A DNA stretch of 64,000 nt. Origin: Modestobacter sp. VKM Ac-2986. Lineage in GTDB: Bacteria > Actinomycetota > Actinomycetes > Mycobacteriales > Geodermatophilaceae. Under the pieces are notes generated by a model, which did no database searches, was not told where the DNA came from, and worked only from the letters and a program-made list of their open reading frames with translations. Made by a program: the position numbers and the translations under genes. This document shows, piece by piece, positions 18,669-28,000 of the stretch. The stretch's first letter is position 1. Every line of letters begins with the position of its first letter. The stretch covers positions 186,771 to 250,770 of the forward strand of contig NZ_JAPVBH010000005.1 in the NCBI RefSeq assembly GCF_026967795.1. Direction: 5' to 3'.

Positions 18669-18893
18669 CTCGGCAGGGTAACGGCCCGCGTCCGGGTGGA
18701 ACGGCGGCTGCACGCGCCCCGCCCCGGGTCGCGACGACCCCGTCCCGTCCGACCCGGCCGGTACGGTGGCCGGGTCCGGCCGAGACCCGGCCGGGCCCAG
18801 CGCGCCCGTGCGCCACCCACACCCCGGGGGGTCCCGATCAGCTCCGACCAGGCTGACGGCCCGTCGGCCACCGGCCCCGCTCCCGGCAGCGCC

Positions 18894-21212
18894 ATGCCCG
18901 GCGCCGGCTCCGGTGGGGTCGCCGGCCCCGCCTCGGCCCCACAGCCCACCTCCTCCGGCGCCGTGCCCGCCGACGGGCTGCCGCCGGCCGGCACGCCCAC
19001 GCCCGACGGCGCCGGCGTCCCGCTGGCCGGCCTGCTCGACGGCAGCGCCCCCGTGCCCGACCGCTCCGGCGCCGCCCCTGCCGAGCCGGGTCGCACCGGT
19101 GGCGAGGAGCAGCACGACGCCGTCGCGGTCGGTCTGGCGGCCAAGGTCCGCGCCGTCCTGCGCGTGCGCGACTTCCGCCGGCTGTGGCTGTCGATGTCGC
19201 TGTCGAGCTTCGGTGACTGGCTCGGCCTGCTGGCGATCACCGCGACCGCGACCTCGCTGGTCGAGGGCTTCGCCGCGGCCAACTTCGCCCTCGGCGGCGT
19301 CCTGCTCTTCCGGCTGCTCCCGGCGATCGTGCTCGGGCCGCTGGCCGGGGCTTTCGCCGACCGGTTCGACCGCCGCCGCACGATGGTGGTCTCCGACGTC
19401 CTGCGCTTCGGGCTCTTCGCCTCGATCCCGATCGTCGACGACCTGGTGTGGCTGTTCATCGCCCAGTTCCTCATCGAGGCGATCAGCCTGTTCTGGATCC
19501 CGGCCAAGGAGGCCGCCGTCCCGAACATGCTCCGCAAGGACCAGCTGGAGCCGGCCAACCAGCTGTCGCTGGTCACCACCTACGGTCTGTCCCCGGTCCT
19601 CGCTGCGGCCGTCTTCGCCCTCCTCACCTCCGTCGGCGGCAGGCTCGGCGACCTGCTGCCCGGCGTCGACGAGGTCGACCTGGCGCTCTACCTGAACGCG
19701 CTGACCTTCCTGGTCGCCGCGGTGGTGATCTGGAACCTGCCCTCGATCAGCGGGCGGCGCGCGGCCGGCGTGCAGGTGACCGGGGAGAGCTTCTTCGGCT
19801 CACTGCGCGAGGGCTTCTCCTTCGCCGGCCACACCCCGCTGGTGCGCGGGCTGGTCGTCGGCATCACCGGCGCGTTCGTCGCCGCAGGCGTCGTCATCGC
19901 CACCGGCCAGTCCTTCGTCAACGCCCTCGGCGGCGGGCAGGCGGCCTACGGCGTCCTGTTCGGCGCGGTCTTCGTCGGCCTGGGACTGGGCATCGTGCTG
20001 GGTCCCAGCGTGGCGCGTGACCTGCCCCGGGAGCGGATGTTCGGCATCGCCATCGTCGGTGCCGGGGCATCCCTGCTGCTGCTGGGCGCCGCCGTCGCGC
20101 TGTGGATCGCCCTGCTGCTGGTGGTGCTGACCGGCTTCTTCGCCGGTGTCGCCTACCTGGCGGGCTTCACGCTGCTGGGCACCGAGATCGACGACGCCGT
20201 CCGTGGCCGCACCTTCGCGCTGGTGCAGTCCCTGGTGCGGGCGGCGCTGATCCTCTCCCTGGGCCTGGCGCCCTTCGGCGTCGGCCTGATCGGCCAGCAC
20301 CGGCTGGACCTGGGCGCGTTCACCGTCCCGGTGACGGGGGAGCGGGTCATGCTGCTCGTGGCCGGGCTGCTGGCGGTGCTCGTCGGCCTGCTGGCCTACC
20401 GGCAGATGGACGACGGCCGGCCGGTGCCGCTGGTCGCCGACGTGATGACCGCCCTGCGCCGGGACACCACCGCCCGCCGCCGCCTCGCCGGGGGCGGGGT
20501 CTTCATCGCCTTCGAGGGCGGCGAGGGCGCGGGCAAGTCCACCCAGGTCCGCCGACTGCAGGAGTGGCTGACCGAGGAGGGCCTGGTCGCCCGCACCACC
20601 CGGGAACCGGGCGGGACGGCGCTGGGCGGCAAGATCCGCGCGATGCTGCTGGACCCGGCGAGCACCGGGATCTCCCCGCGCGCCGAGGCCCTGATGTACG
20701 CCGCCGACCGCGCGCAGCACGTGCACGAGGTGTTGCGCCCGGCCCTGGACGCCGGCGAGGTGGTCATCACCGACCGCTTCGTCGACAGCTCGCTGGCCTA
20801 CCAGGGCGCCGGCCGCACCATCCCGATGGACGACGTCCGGTCCATCTCCCGCTGGGCCACCCAGGACCTGCGGCCCGACCTCACCGTGCTGCTGGACCTG
20901 CCGCCGGAGATCGGACTGGCCCGGGCCCGCGGGCGCGCCACCGCCGACCGGCTGGAGTCGGAGTCGCTGGACTTCCACCTGCGGGTGCGGCACACCTTCC
21001 ACGCCCTGGCCGAGGCCGAGCCCGACCGCTACCTGGTGCTCGACGCCCGGCAGACCCCCGAGGAGATCGCCGCGGCCATCCGGGTCCGGGTCAGCGTCCT
21101 GCTGGAGGGGCTGCCGCTGCAGCAGCTCCCGCCCGACGCCCAGGTGCCCCGCAGCCGCCGGCACGCCGACCACGTCGTCCAGACCGGCACGACCCCGCAG
21201 CTGCACCCCTGA
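18894..21212 (+). CDS. tmk: MFS transporter - thymidylate kinase fusion
   Basis: One 772-residue frame joins two proteins. Residues 1-80 are a Gly/Pro/Ser-rich leader. About 85-515 form an MFS transporter of about 12 helices with the loop DRFDRRRTMV (the cytoplasmic 2-3 loop motif). From about 535, VFIAFEGGEGAGKSTQ begins a complete dTMP kinase with Walker A at 540-550, TDRFVDSSLAYQG, and the LID RARGRATADRLE. The kinase makes dTDP for DNA synthesis. I recall similar fusions annotated in other actinobacteria. The start is uncertain: the first ATG in frame is at 18894, but a G-run lies before an ATC at 18837. A palindromic repeat abuts the stop. Confidence 0.9.
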   Translation: MPGAGSGGVAGPASAPQPTSSGAVPADGLPPAGTPTPDGAGVPLAGLLDGSAPVPDRSGAAPAEPGRTGGEEQHDAVAVGLAAKVRAVLRVRDFRRLWLSMSLSSFGDWLGLLAITATATSLVEGFAAANFALGGVLLFRLLPAIVLGPLAGAFADRFDRRRTMVVSDVLRFGLFASIPIVDDLVWLFIAQFLIEAISLFWIPAKEAAVPNMLRKDQLEPANQLSLVTTYGLSPVLAAAVFALLTSVGGRLGDLLPGVDEVDLALYLNALTFLVAAVVIWNLPSISGRRAAGVQVTGESFFGSLREGFSFAGHTPLVRGLVVGITGAFVAAGVVIATGQSFVNALGGGQAAYGVLFGAVFVGLGLGIVLGPSVARDLPRERMFGIAIVGAGASLLLLGAAVALWIALLLVVLTGFFAGVAYLAGFTLLGTEIDDAVRGRTFALVQSLVRAALILSLGLAPFGVGLIGQHRLDLGAFTVPVTGERVMLLVAGLLAVLVGLLAYRQMDDGRPVPLVADVMTALRRDTTARRRLAGGGVFIAFEGGEGAGKSTQVRRLQEWLTEEGLVARTTREPGGTALGGKIRAMLLDPASTGISPRAEALMYAADRAQHVHEVLRPALDAGEVVITDRFVDSSLAYQGAGRTIPMDDVRSISRWATQDLRPDLTVLLDLPPEIGLARARGRATADRLESESLDFHLRVRHTFHALAEAEPDRYLVLDARQTPEEIAAAIRVRVSVLLEGLPLQQLPPDAQVPRSRRHADHVVQTGTTPQLHP

Positions 21213-21213
21213 T

Positions 21214-21271
21214 GAAGGACCCCGTCCTCCTCACCCCTCGCGCGCTCGGGGCGAGCCTCGGGACGGGGCCG
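21214..21271 (+). repeat. Stop-codon-linked palindromic repeat, copy 1
   Basis: One base after the TGA of the MFS-tmk gene comes GAAGGACCCCGTCC, then CACCCCTCGCGCGCTCGGGG, and the closing arm GGGACGGGGCCG. The outer arms (GGACCCCGTCC and GGACGGGGCC) and the inner segment form nested hairpins. It fills most of the gap before holB. It belongs to the same family as the copies near 30940, 34701, 36093, 39932, 55358 and 55406. Confidence 0.85.
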
Positions 21272-21296
21272 CAACCGGCTGAGGGACGATGAGGGC

Positions 21297-22475
21297 GTGA
21301 CGGCGACTGGGGTGTGGGCCGACGTGGTCGGCCAGCCGGCGGTGGTGGCGGAGCTGCAGGCCGCGGTGGCGTCACCGTCGGCGATGACCCACGCGTGGTT
21401 GTTCACCGGGCCGCCCGGCTCGGGCCGCTCGGTGGCCGCCCGCGCCTTCGCCGCCGCCCTGCAGTGCCCCAACGGCGGCGACGGCACCTGCCACGAGTGC
21501 CGCACGGTGCTGGCCGGCAGCCACGCCGACGTCCACCGGATCGTGCCGGAGGGGCTGTCGATCAGCGCAGCCGAGGTGCGCGCCATCGTCGGCACCGCCG
21601 CGCGGGCGCCGTCGCGGGGGCGCTGGCAGATCGTGCTCGTCGAGGACGCCGACCGGATGACCGAGGCAGCGTCGAACGCCGTCCTCAAGACCCTGGAGGA
21701 GCCGCCGGCGCGCGCGGTGATCCTGCTCTGCGCGCCTTCGCTGCACCCCGACGACGTCTCGGTCACCATCCGCTCGCGCTGCCGGGTGGTGCCGCTGCGC
21801 ACCCCGACGATCGAGGCGGTCACCGAGGTGCTCGTCCGCCGGGACGGCGTCGACCCCGCACTGGCGGCCTGGGCCGCAGCGGCCGCCGCCGGTCACGTCG
21901 GCCGCGCCCGGCATCTGGCCCGCGACGAGTCGGCCCGGCTGGCCCGCAAGGCGGTGCTGGACATCCCGCTGTCGCTGGTCTCGCTGGCCGCCTGCCTCAA
22001 CGCCGCCGACGACCTGGTCGGCACCGCCAAGGAGGAGACCGACAAGGCCGTGGCCGAGGTCGACGTCCCGGAGACCGAGGCGGTCAAGGCGAGCCTGGGC
22101 ATGGGCGCCCGCGGACCCGGGGTGGCTGCGGCCAGCCGGGGGGCGGGTCAGCTCAAGGAGCTGGAGAAGCGGCAGAAGTCCCGGGCGACCCGCATCGGCC
22201 GCGACTCCCTGGACCGGGCGCTGGTCGACCTAGCGGCGATGTACCGCGACGCCCTGGTCGTCAGCGCGGCGTCGGCGGCCTCGGTCGAGCTGACCGTGCC
22301 GCTGGCCCACCCCGACCGGCGCGCCGACGCGGTGGAGCTGGCCCGCCGGATCGGCGCGGACGGGGCGCTGCGCCGGATCGACGCCGTCCTGGCCGCCCGC
22401 ACCGCGCTGGAGCAGAACGTGAAGCCGCAGATCGCGGTCGAGGCGCTCACCGTGGCGCTCCGGCTGCCCAGCTGA
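21297..22475 (+). CDS. holB: DNA polymerase III delta' subunit
   Basis: Clamp-loader subunit, 392 residues. The N-terminal WADVVGQPAVVAEL and HAWLFTGPPGSGRSVAARAFA are typical; the P-loop has Arg where ATP-hydrolysing subunits have Lys (GSGRS), consistent with a non-catalytic delta'. A zinc module CPN...CHECRTVL follows, then LVEDADRMTEAASNAVLKTLEEPP and a TIRSRCRVVPLR sensor region. GTG start at 21297. It lies after tmk, an order common in bacteria. Confidence 0.93.
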   Translation: MTATGVWADVVGQPAVVAELQAAVASPSAMTHAWLFTGPPGSGRSVAARAFAAALQCPNGGDGTCHECRTVLAGSHADVHRIVPEGLSISAAEVRAIVGTAARAPSRGRWQIVLVEDADRMTEAASNAVLKTLEEPPARAVILLCAPSLHPDDVSVTIRSRCRVVPLRTPTIEAVTEVLVRRDGVDPALAAWAAAAAAGHVGRARHLARDESARLARKAVLDIPLSLVSLAACLNAADDLVGTAKEETDKAVAEVDVPETEAVKASLGMGARGPGVAAASRGAGQLKELEKRQKSRATRIGRDSLDRALVDLAAMYRDALVVSAASAASVELTVPLAHPDRRADAVELARRIGADGALRRIDAVLAARTALEQNVKPQIAVEALTVALRLPS

Positions 22476-22544
22476 GGCGCGCCCGGTCCGGCGGGGGCGT
22501 CGCAGCGGGGCCGGGGCGGTGCCGTAAGCTCACCCGCGCAGTCC

Positions 22545-22617
22545 GCCGCCTTAGCTCAGTCGGTAGAGCGTCTCACTCGTAATGAGAAGGTCGTCGGTTC
22601 GATTCCGACAGGCGGCT
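22545..22617 (+). tRNA. tRNA-Thr (anticodon CGT)
   Basis: Full cloverleaf: 7-bp acceptor stem GCCGCCT/AGGCGGC (22545-22551 with 22610-22616) and discriminator T at 22617. The D arm has AGCTCAGTCGGTAGAGC. The anticodon stem TCTCA/TGAGA encloses loop CTCGTAA with anticodon CGT, and the T arm GTCGG/CCGAC has TTCGATT. CCA is not encoded. A TAAGCT box about 20 bp upstream may be its -10 element. Confidence 0.96.
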
Positions 22618-22673
22618 CTCACCCCAGCGGCCTCGCCCCTCCCGGGCGGGGCCGCTGTGTCGTTCCCGGTCGG

Positions 22674-23234
22674 TCACGGGCTCCCTGCGCCGTACCGCAG
22701 ACCGTCGACGAGCAGCGCGACCATCCGGTGGGCCCGCGCGGCGTCCTCGGTCCTGGGTGAGGAGACGCTCAGGTTCGACACCGCCCCCAGCAGGTCGAGG
22801 GGGTCCACTCCTGACCGGACGGCGCCGGCGGCGGCGGCGGCCTCGAGCAGCGTCCGCAGTGCGGGGCCGGCGCTGTCCTCGAAGTAGGCCCTCAGACCGT
22901 TGAAGGCCGGGTCGCCGGAGTGCAGGGCTGCGGCCAGGCCGCGCTTGGTGGCCACGAACTCGGTGTACCGCTGCAGCCACAGCTCCAGGGCCTCGCCGGG
23001 TGCGTGGCTCGCGGCCAGCCGGGGCGCCTCGGCCACACAGGCGTCGACCTCGCGGCGGAAGACCGCGGCCACCAGGTCCGACCGCAGCGGGAAGTGCCGG
23101 TAGAGGGTCGCCGTCCCCACGCCCGCCCGGGCGGCGATGGCCCGGACGTTGACGTCCACGCCCGATGCGGCGAACTCCTGCTTGGCCGCCTCGACGAGGG
23201 CGTCGATGTTGCGCTGCGCGTCGACGCGGGGCAC
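22674..23234 (-). CDS. TetR-family transcriptional regulator
   Basis: 186-residue repressor. The N-terminal helix-turn-helix is ALVEAAKQEFAASG...NVRAIAARAGVGTATLYRHF, and the C-terminal domain is the ligand-binding/dimerisation half (SBD family). The GTG at 23234 sits 5 nt after AGGAGGT, which decides the start over an in-frame ATG 72 bp further upstream. It is divergent from the aldo/keto reductase at 23346 and the shared 111-bp gap holds a perfect palindrome, so it very likely represses itself and that reductase. The ligand is unknown. Confidence 0.92.
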   Translation of the reverse strand: MPRVDAQRNIDALVEAAKQEFAASGVDVNVRAIAARAGVGTATLYRHFPLRSDLVAAVFRREVDACVAEAPRLAASHAPGEALELWLQRYTEFVATKRGLAAALHSGDPAFNGLRAYFEDSAGPALRTLLEAAAAAGAVRSGVDPLDLLGAVSNLSVSSPRTEDAARAHRMVALLVDGLRYGAGSP

Positions 23235-23252
23235 GGGAGACCTCCTGGCGAA

Positions 23253-23269
23253 ACGGGACACTGTCCCGT
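23253..23269. promoter_or_regulatory. Perfect 17-bp palindrome, probable TetR operator
   Basis: ACGGGACA-C-TGTCCCGT is a perfect inverted repeat in the gap between the divergent TetR and aldo/keto reductase genes. A related half-site pair GGGAC-GAC-GTCCC lies at 23287-23299. Position and symmetry fit a TetR dimer site; this is inference. Confidence 0.75.
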
Positions 23270-23345
23270 ATGTTCCTGGACGTACCGGGACGACGTCCCA
23301 CTTCACCCCACTCTACGGCACCTGGCGGTGTCGCCTGGAGGTCTC

Positions 23346-24371
23346 ATGCAGTACCGCACGCTCGGCCGCACCGGCATCCAGGTCAGCCCCTACGCCCTCG
23401 GCGCCATGATGTTCGGCGCGATGGGCAACCCCGACCACGGCGAGGCGACCCGGATCGTCCACCGGGCCCTCGACGCCGGGATCAACCTCGTCGACACCGC
23501 CGACATGTACTCCCACGGGGAGTCGGAGGAGATCGTCGGCAAGGCGCTCCAGGGCCGTCGGGACGACGTCGTCCTGGCCACCAAGTTCCACCTGCCGATG
23601 GGGGAGGACCCCAACCGGCGCGGGAACTCCCGGCGCTGGGTCATGACCGCGGTCGAGGACTCCCTGCGCCGGTTGCAGACCGACCACATCGACCTCTACC
23701 AGGTGCACCGGCCCGACCCGGTCACCGACGTGGAGGAGACGCTGTCGGCCCTGACCGACCTGGTGCGCAGCGGCAAGGTGCGCGCGATCGGCACGTCGTC
23801 GTTCCCGGCCTCGGACATGGTCGAGGCGCAGTGGGTGTCCGAGCGCCGCGGCCTGGAACGGTTCCGCGCCGAGCAGCCCACATACTCGATCCTGACCCGT
23901 GGCATCGAGCGGGAGGTCCTGCCCGTCGCCCAGCGGTACGGGATGGGGACCATCGTCTACAGCCCGCTCGCCCAGGGGATGCTCACCGGACGGGTGCGCA
24001 GGGGGCAGCAGACCGACCTCCGACGCGCGACCCGGTTCCGCCACCTGAGCGACGAGCGGCGCATCGACGTGGTCGAGCAGCTGGTCCCGGTCGCCGCCGA
24101 GGCGGGCATCTCGCTCACCCACCTGGCGATGGCCTTCGCGATCGCGCACCCGGGCGTCACGTCGGCCCTGATGGGTCCGCGCACCATGGACCAGCTCGAC
24201 GACCTGCTCGCCGGCGTGGACGTCGTCCTGACCGACGACCTGCTGGACGCGATCGACGCAATCGTGCCGCCGGGTACCGACGTGGGCCGGCTCGACATGG
24301 CCTACGACCCGCCCGCCGTCCAGCAGGTCGCGCTGCGCCGTCGGTCGGCAGGCGAGCGCGCCGCCGCCTGA
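23346..24371 (+). CDS. Aldo/keto reductase under TetR control
   Basis: 341-residue AKR of the YghZ/Kvbeta-like group. Catalytic residues are Asp50 and Tyr55 (DTADMYSHG), Lys80 (LATKFHLPMG) and His121 (YQVHRPDP). The insertion GEDPNRRGNSRRW is typical of the group. A GGAGG site at 23337-23341 sits 4 nt before the ATG. It is divergent from a TetR regulator over a palindromic operator, so expression is likely induced by a small carbonyl compound or related ligand (inference). It is followed by a strong hairpin terminator. Confidence 0.92.
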   Translation: MQYRTLGRTGIQVSPYALGAMMFGAMGNPDHGEATRIVHRALDAGINLVDTADMYSHGESEEIVGKALQGRRDDVVLATKFHLPMGEDPNRRGNSRRWVMTAVEDSLRRLQTDHIDLYQVHRPDPVTDVEETLSALTDLVRSGKVRAIGTSSFPASDMVEAQWVSERRGLERFRAEQPTYSILTRGIEREVLPVAQRYGMGTIVYSPLAQGMLTGRVRRGQQTDLRRATRFRHLSDERRIDVVEQLVPVAAEAGISLTHLAMAFAIAHPGVTSALMGPRTMDQLDDLLAGVDVVLTDDLLDAIDAIVPPGTDVGRLDMAYDPPAVQQVALRRRSAGERAAA

Positions 24372-24389
24372 CCGGCCCGGAGATGCGGA

Positions 24390-24422
24390 ACGGCGGCGCA
24401 CCCCGGTGGGGTGCGCCGCCGT
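24390..24422 (+). terminator. Strong hairpin terminator
   Basis: A perfect 15-bp stem (ACGGCGGCGCACCCC and its complement) with a 3-nt GGT loop lies 19 bp after the aldo/keto reductase stop and upstream of the convergent ppa stop, so it can serve both genes. Confidence 0.85.
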
Positions 24423-24460
24423 CTGGTCGGTGCGCGTTCGGCGGAGGGTCCGCCGAGAGG

Positions 24461-24949
24461 TCAGTAGCCGGCGTCGAGCGCGCGCTTGCGGGAGGCCTCG
24501 ATCTCGGCCTCGGCCTCGGCCCGGCCGACCCACTCGGCACCCTCGACGGACTTGCCCGGCTCGAGGTCCTTGTAGGTCTCGAAGAAGTGCTGGATCTCCA
24601 GCCGGTCGAACTCGGAGACGTCCGTGATGTCCTGCAGGTGGGCCACCCGCGGGTCGGTCGCCGGGACGGTGAGGACCTTGTCGTCCCCACCCGCCTCGTC
24701 GGTCATCCGGAACATCCCGATGGCCCGGCAGGTGATGAGGCACCCAGGGAAGGTCGGCTCCTCCAGCAGGACGAGCGCGTCCAGGGGGTCACCGTCCATC
24801 CCGAGCGTCTCCTCGATGTACCCGTAGTCCGCGGGGTACCGGGTCGAGGTGAACAGCATCCGGTCGAGCCGGATGCGTCCGGTGGCGTGGTCCAGCTCGT
24901 ACTTGTTCCGCTGGCCCTTGGGGATCTCTACCGTCACGTCGAACTGCAC
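24461..24949 (-). CDS. ppa: Inorganic pyrophosphatase
   Basis: Family I soluble pyrophosphatase, 162 residues, hydrolysing PPi to drive biosynthesis. The signature DGDPLDALV is at residues 52-60, and [18 protein letters not shown] and [15 protein letters not shown] are the other conserved blocks, with KSVEGAEW near the C-terminus. The ATG at 24949 is the only start consistent with the short conserved N-terminus. It is divergent from dacB with 54 bp between them, as Rv3628 is next to Rv3627c. Confidence 0.96.
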   Translation of the reverse strand: MQFDVTVEIPKGQRNKYELDHATGRIRLDRMLFTSTRYPADYGYIEETLGMDGDPLDALVLLEEPTFPGCLITCRAIGMFRMTDEAGGDDKVLTVPATDPRVAHLQDITDVSEFDRLEIQHFFETYKDLEPGKSVEGAEWVGRAEAEAEIEASRKRALDAGY

Positions 24950-25003
24950 GCCGATAGTGTGACCTACGACCGGCCGTCGTGTGGGCGGAGGTCACCCCAG
25001 GGG

Positions 25004-28000
25004 GTGGAGGAGATCTCGTCAGGCCCGCGCGATGAGCCCGCGGACGTCACCCGGTCGGGTGTCGATGGGACCGTTCCCGAGTCGGCCGTGACGTCCCCTG
25101 CCCAGGTCGCCGCGCCGGTGGACCCCGGTCCGCAGGACGGTGGGACCCCCGCCGCGGACCCGTCCCCGCCCACCCCCGACGTGCTGCCCGCCGGGGCGAC
25201 GGCCGCCGGAGCGGGATCCGCCGACGGCGTGTCGCAGCCGGTGGACGACGTGGACTCGACTGGCGAGCCCACGACCGGCGAGCCGTCGGACGCCCCTGTC
25301 GAGGGAGCCGACACCGTCGACGCGCCTGCCGGCGACCTGCCGGGCGAGGACACGTCGCCGGACGACGGGCCGGACGAGGGCGCCCGTTCCGACGAGGTGC
25401 TCGCGGACGACGCCGACCCGGACGACGTGCTCGCCGATGGCGTGCCCGAGGACGAGGAGGCCGCAACCGGGGTGCCGGATGCAGCCGCCGAGGACCTGAC
25501 CGGCGTCGACCTGACTGCCGAGGACGCGCGCGCCCAGGTCCTCCCCGCTCAGGACGTGCGCGGGGAGGACACCCCGGTGGACGACGTGCCCGTCGAGGTC
25601 GCACCCGCCGAGCCCGCCGCCACGCCTGAGGACGTCGCCGGAGATGCGACGGCGGGCGAGCCCGCTGCCGAGCAGGACCCGTCGGCCGGACCTGCAGCCG
25701 CCGAGGACACGTCGGCCGACGTCGGCTTCACCCAGGTGCCCGAAGGCGAGGCAGGAGCCATCGGCTCCGCGACGTCCGCCGTCGAACAGCCCGAGGCCGC
25801 GCCACTCGTGTCCGACCACGAGGTCCACGACCACGACGTCTACGGCGACCACGAGCACGACTTCTACGGCGACGACGACGGCCACGACGTCCACGGCGCT
25901 GGCCCGGACGGTCTCGACCGTGCCAGCGCCGAGCCGGTCGGGCATGAGCCGGTCGAGCACGAGCCGGTCCAGCACGGACACCTCGAGCACGGACACCTCG
26001 AGCACGGGCACGACGAACACGAGTCGCCTGCCTCGGCGTCCCTGGCCGACGCCGTCCCGCCCGCAGTCGACCCGGTCCCGCCGGAGGACCCCGAGGAGAC
26101 CGCCCGTCGCGCCGCCGCCGCGGCCCAGGCCGCCGCCGACCTGGCCGCGGTGAAGGAGTGGGCGGCCCGCCGCGCGGCGGGGCAGGCCGACGCGGAGCAG
26201 GCCGCCGCAGAGCAGGCCGCCGCGGACGAGACGGTCCCGGACGAGGCCGAGCTCGCGCGGCGCGCCGCAGCCCAGGCCGCGGCCGACCTGGCCGCCGTCC
26301 GGGAGTGGGCGGCCCAGCGCGCCGCCGAGGAGCAGGCCGCCGCCGCCCAGGCAGCAGCCGAGCGGGCAGCGGTCGAGCGGATCGAGGCCGGCCGGCGGGC
26401 CGCGGAGCGCGACGCCGAGGACCGGGCCGCGGCTGCGCAGGCCGCAGCCGCCCAGGCCGAGGTCGACCGCCTGGCCGCCGAACGGGCCGCCGCGCAGCAG
26501 GCCGAGTCCGAGCGCGCCGCAGCGGCGGCCGAGCAGGCGGCCCGCGAGCGGGAGAACGCCGACCGGCTCGCCGCCGAGCAGCTCGCAGCCCGGCGGGCGG
26601 CCCAGGAGCAGGCAGCAGCGGACCAGGCAGCGGCCGAGCAGGCCGCAGCAGGACAGGCCGCGGCCGGGCGGGCCGCCCGGCGGACGCGGCAGGCTGCCCG
26701 GTCCGTACCGGCGCCGCGGCCGGCCGAGCGCGGGGCGACAGCGGCCCCGGCCCGGGGTCGCCGCCGGGCCGGTGCGGCGGCAGCGGGGGGCCGCGGGCGG
26801 CGGGCCAGGGTCCTGGTCGCCGCCCTGCTCGCCGCCGTGCTGGTGGCCGCCGGTGTGCTGCTGGCACTGGAGTTCACCGGCGGTCGGGGCAGTGGCCCCG
26901 CGGCCCCGCAGGCCGAGCCCGTGCCCGACGCCGTCCTGCCCGAGCTGACCGGTCCGCAGCCGGTCCTCGCCGCCCTCGCCAGCACCGCACCGGTGCCCGA
27001 CCCGGCGGCCCTGTCGGCGACCCTGTCGCCGCTGCTGGACGCCCCGGCGCTGGGCAGCGGGCTGTCCGCGCAGGTCGTGGACGTCGCCACCGGCCAGGTG
27101 CTCCTCGACCGGGACGCCGTCGACCCGAGCACGCCGGCGTCGACCAACAAGCTGCTCACGTCACTGGCCGCGCTCACCACGCTGGAGCCGACGGACACGA
27201 TCCCGACCACCGTCGTGGCCGGCGGCGCCCCCGGTGAGGTCGTGCTGGTCGGTGGCGGCGACCCCACGCTGTCGACCACCGTGCCCTCGGCCGACTACCC
27301 GGGCGCGGCGACCGTCGCCGACCTCGCCGCCCAGGTGCAGGCCGCGCTCGGCGGCGCCCCGGTCATCCGCGTCGTCGTCGACACCTCGCTGTTCACCGGC
27401 CCGGAGACCGCCCCGGGGTGGGGTCCCGGCGACGCGCCCTCCACCTACGCTGCACCGGTCACCGCCGCGGCCGTCGACGGCGCCCGGGTCCGCCCCGGCC
27501 GCGACCCGCGCAGCGGCGACCCGGCCACCGACGCCGGCGCGGCGCTGGCCGCGGCCCTCGGCGCCCCCGACGTGTCCGTCGAGCCCGGCACCGCACCGGC
27601 CGGCGCCCGCACGCTGGGCCGGGTGGAGTCCGCACCGGTCTCCCGGCTGGTCGAGCAGGCGCTGACCGCCTCGGACAACCTGCTCGCCGAGACGCTCGCC
27701 CGCCAGGTGGCGCTGCGCCGCGGCCTGCCGGCGAGCTTCGAGGGGGGCGCCCAGGCCGTGACCGCCGCGCTCGCCGAGGCCGGCCTGGACACGACCGGGG
27801 TCTCGCTGGCCGACGGCAGCGGGCTCTCCGGTGACGACCGCGTGCCGGCCCGCCTGCTGGTCGACGTCCTGCGCGGCGCCGCCGCCGGCAGCATCCCCGG
27901 CGTCGACGCGCTGCTGTCCGGGCTGCCGGTCGCCGGGTACGACGGCACCCTGGCCGAGCGCTCGGCCGACGGCGCGGGCGCGCCCGCCGCCGTGCGGGCC

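Noticed and set aside
17880-18836. Extension of the MFS-tmk frame upstream through the tam gene
   Set aside because: It is antisense to tam and has no suitable start or membrane-protein features; the open frame is a high-GC effect.
23165-25003. Extension of the dacB frame upstream through the aldo/keto reductase and ppa
   Set aside because: It overlaps two well-supported genes in other frames; Arg/Pro-rich shadow.
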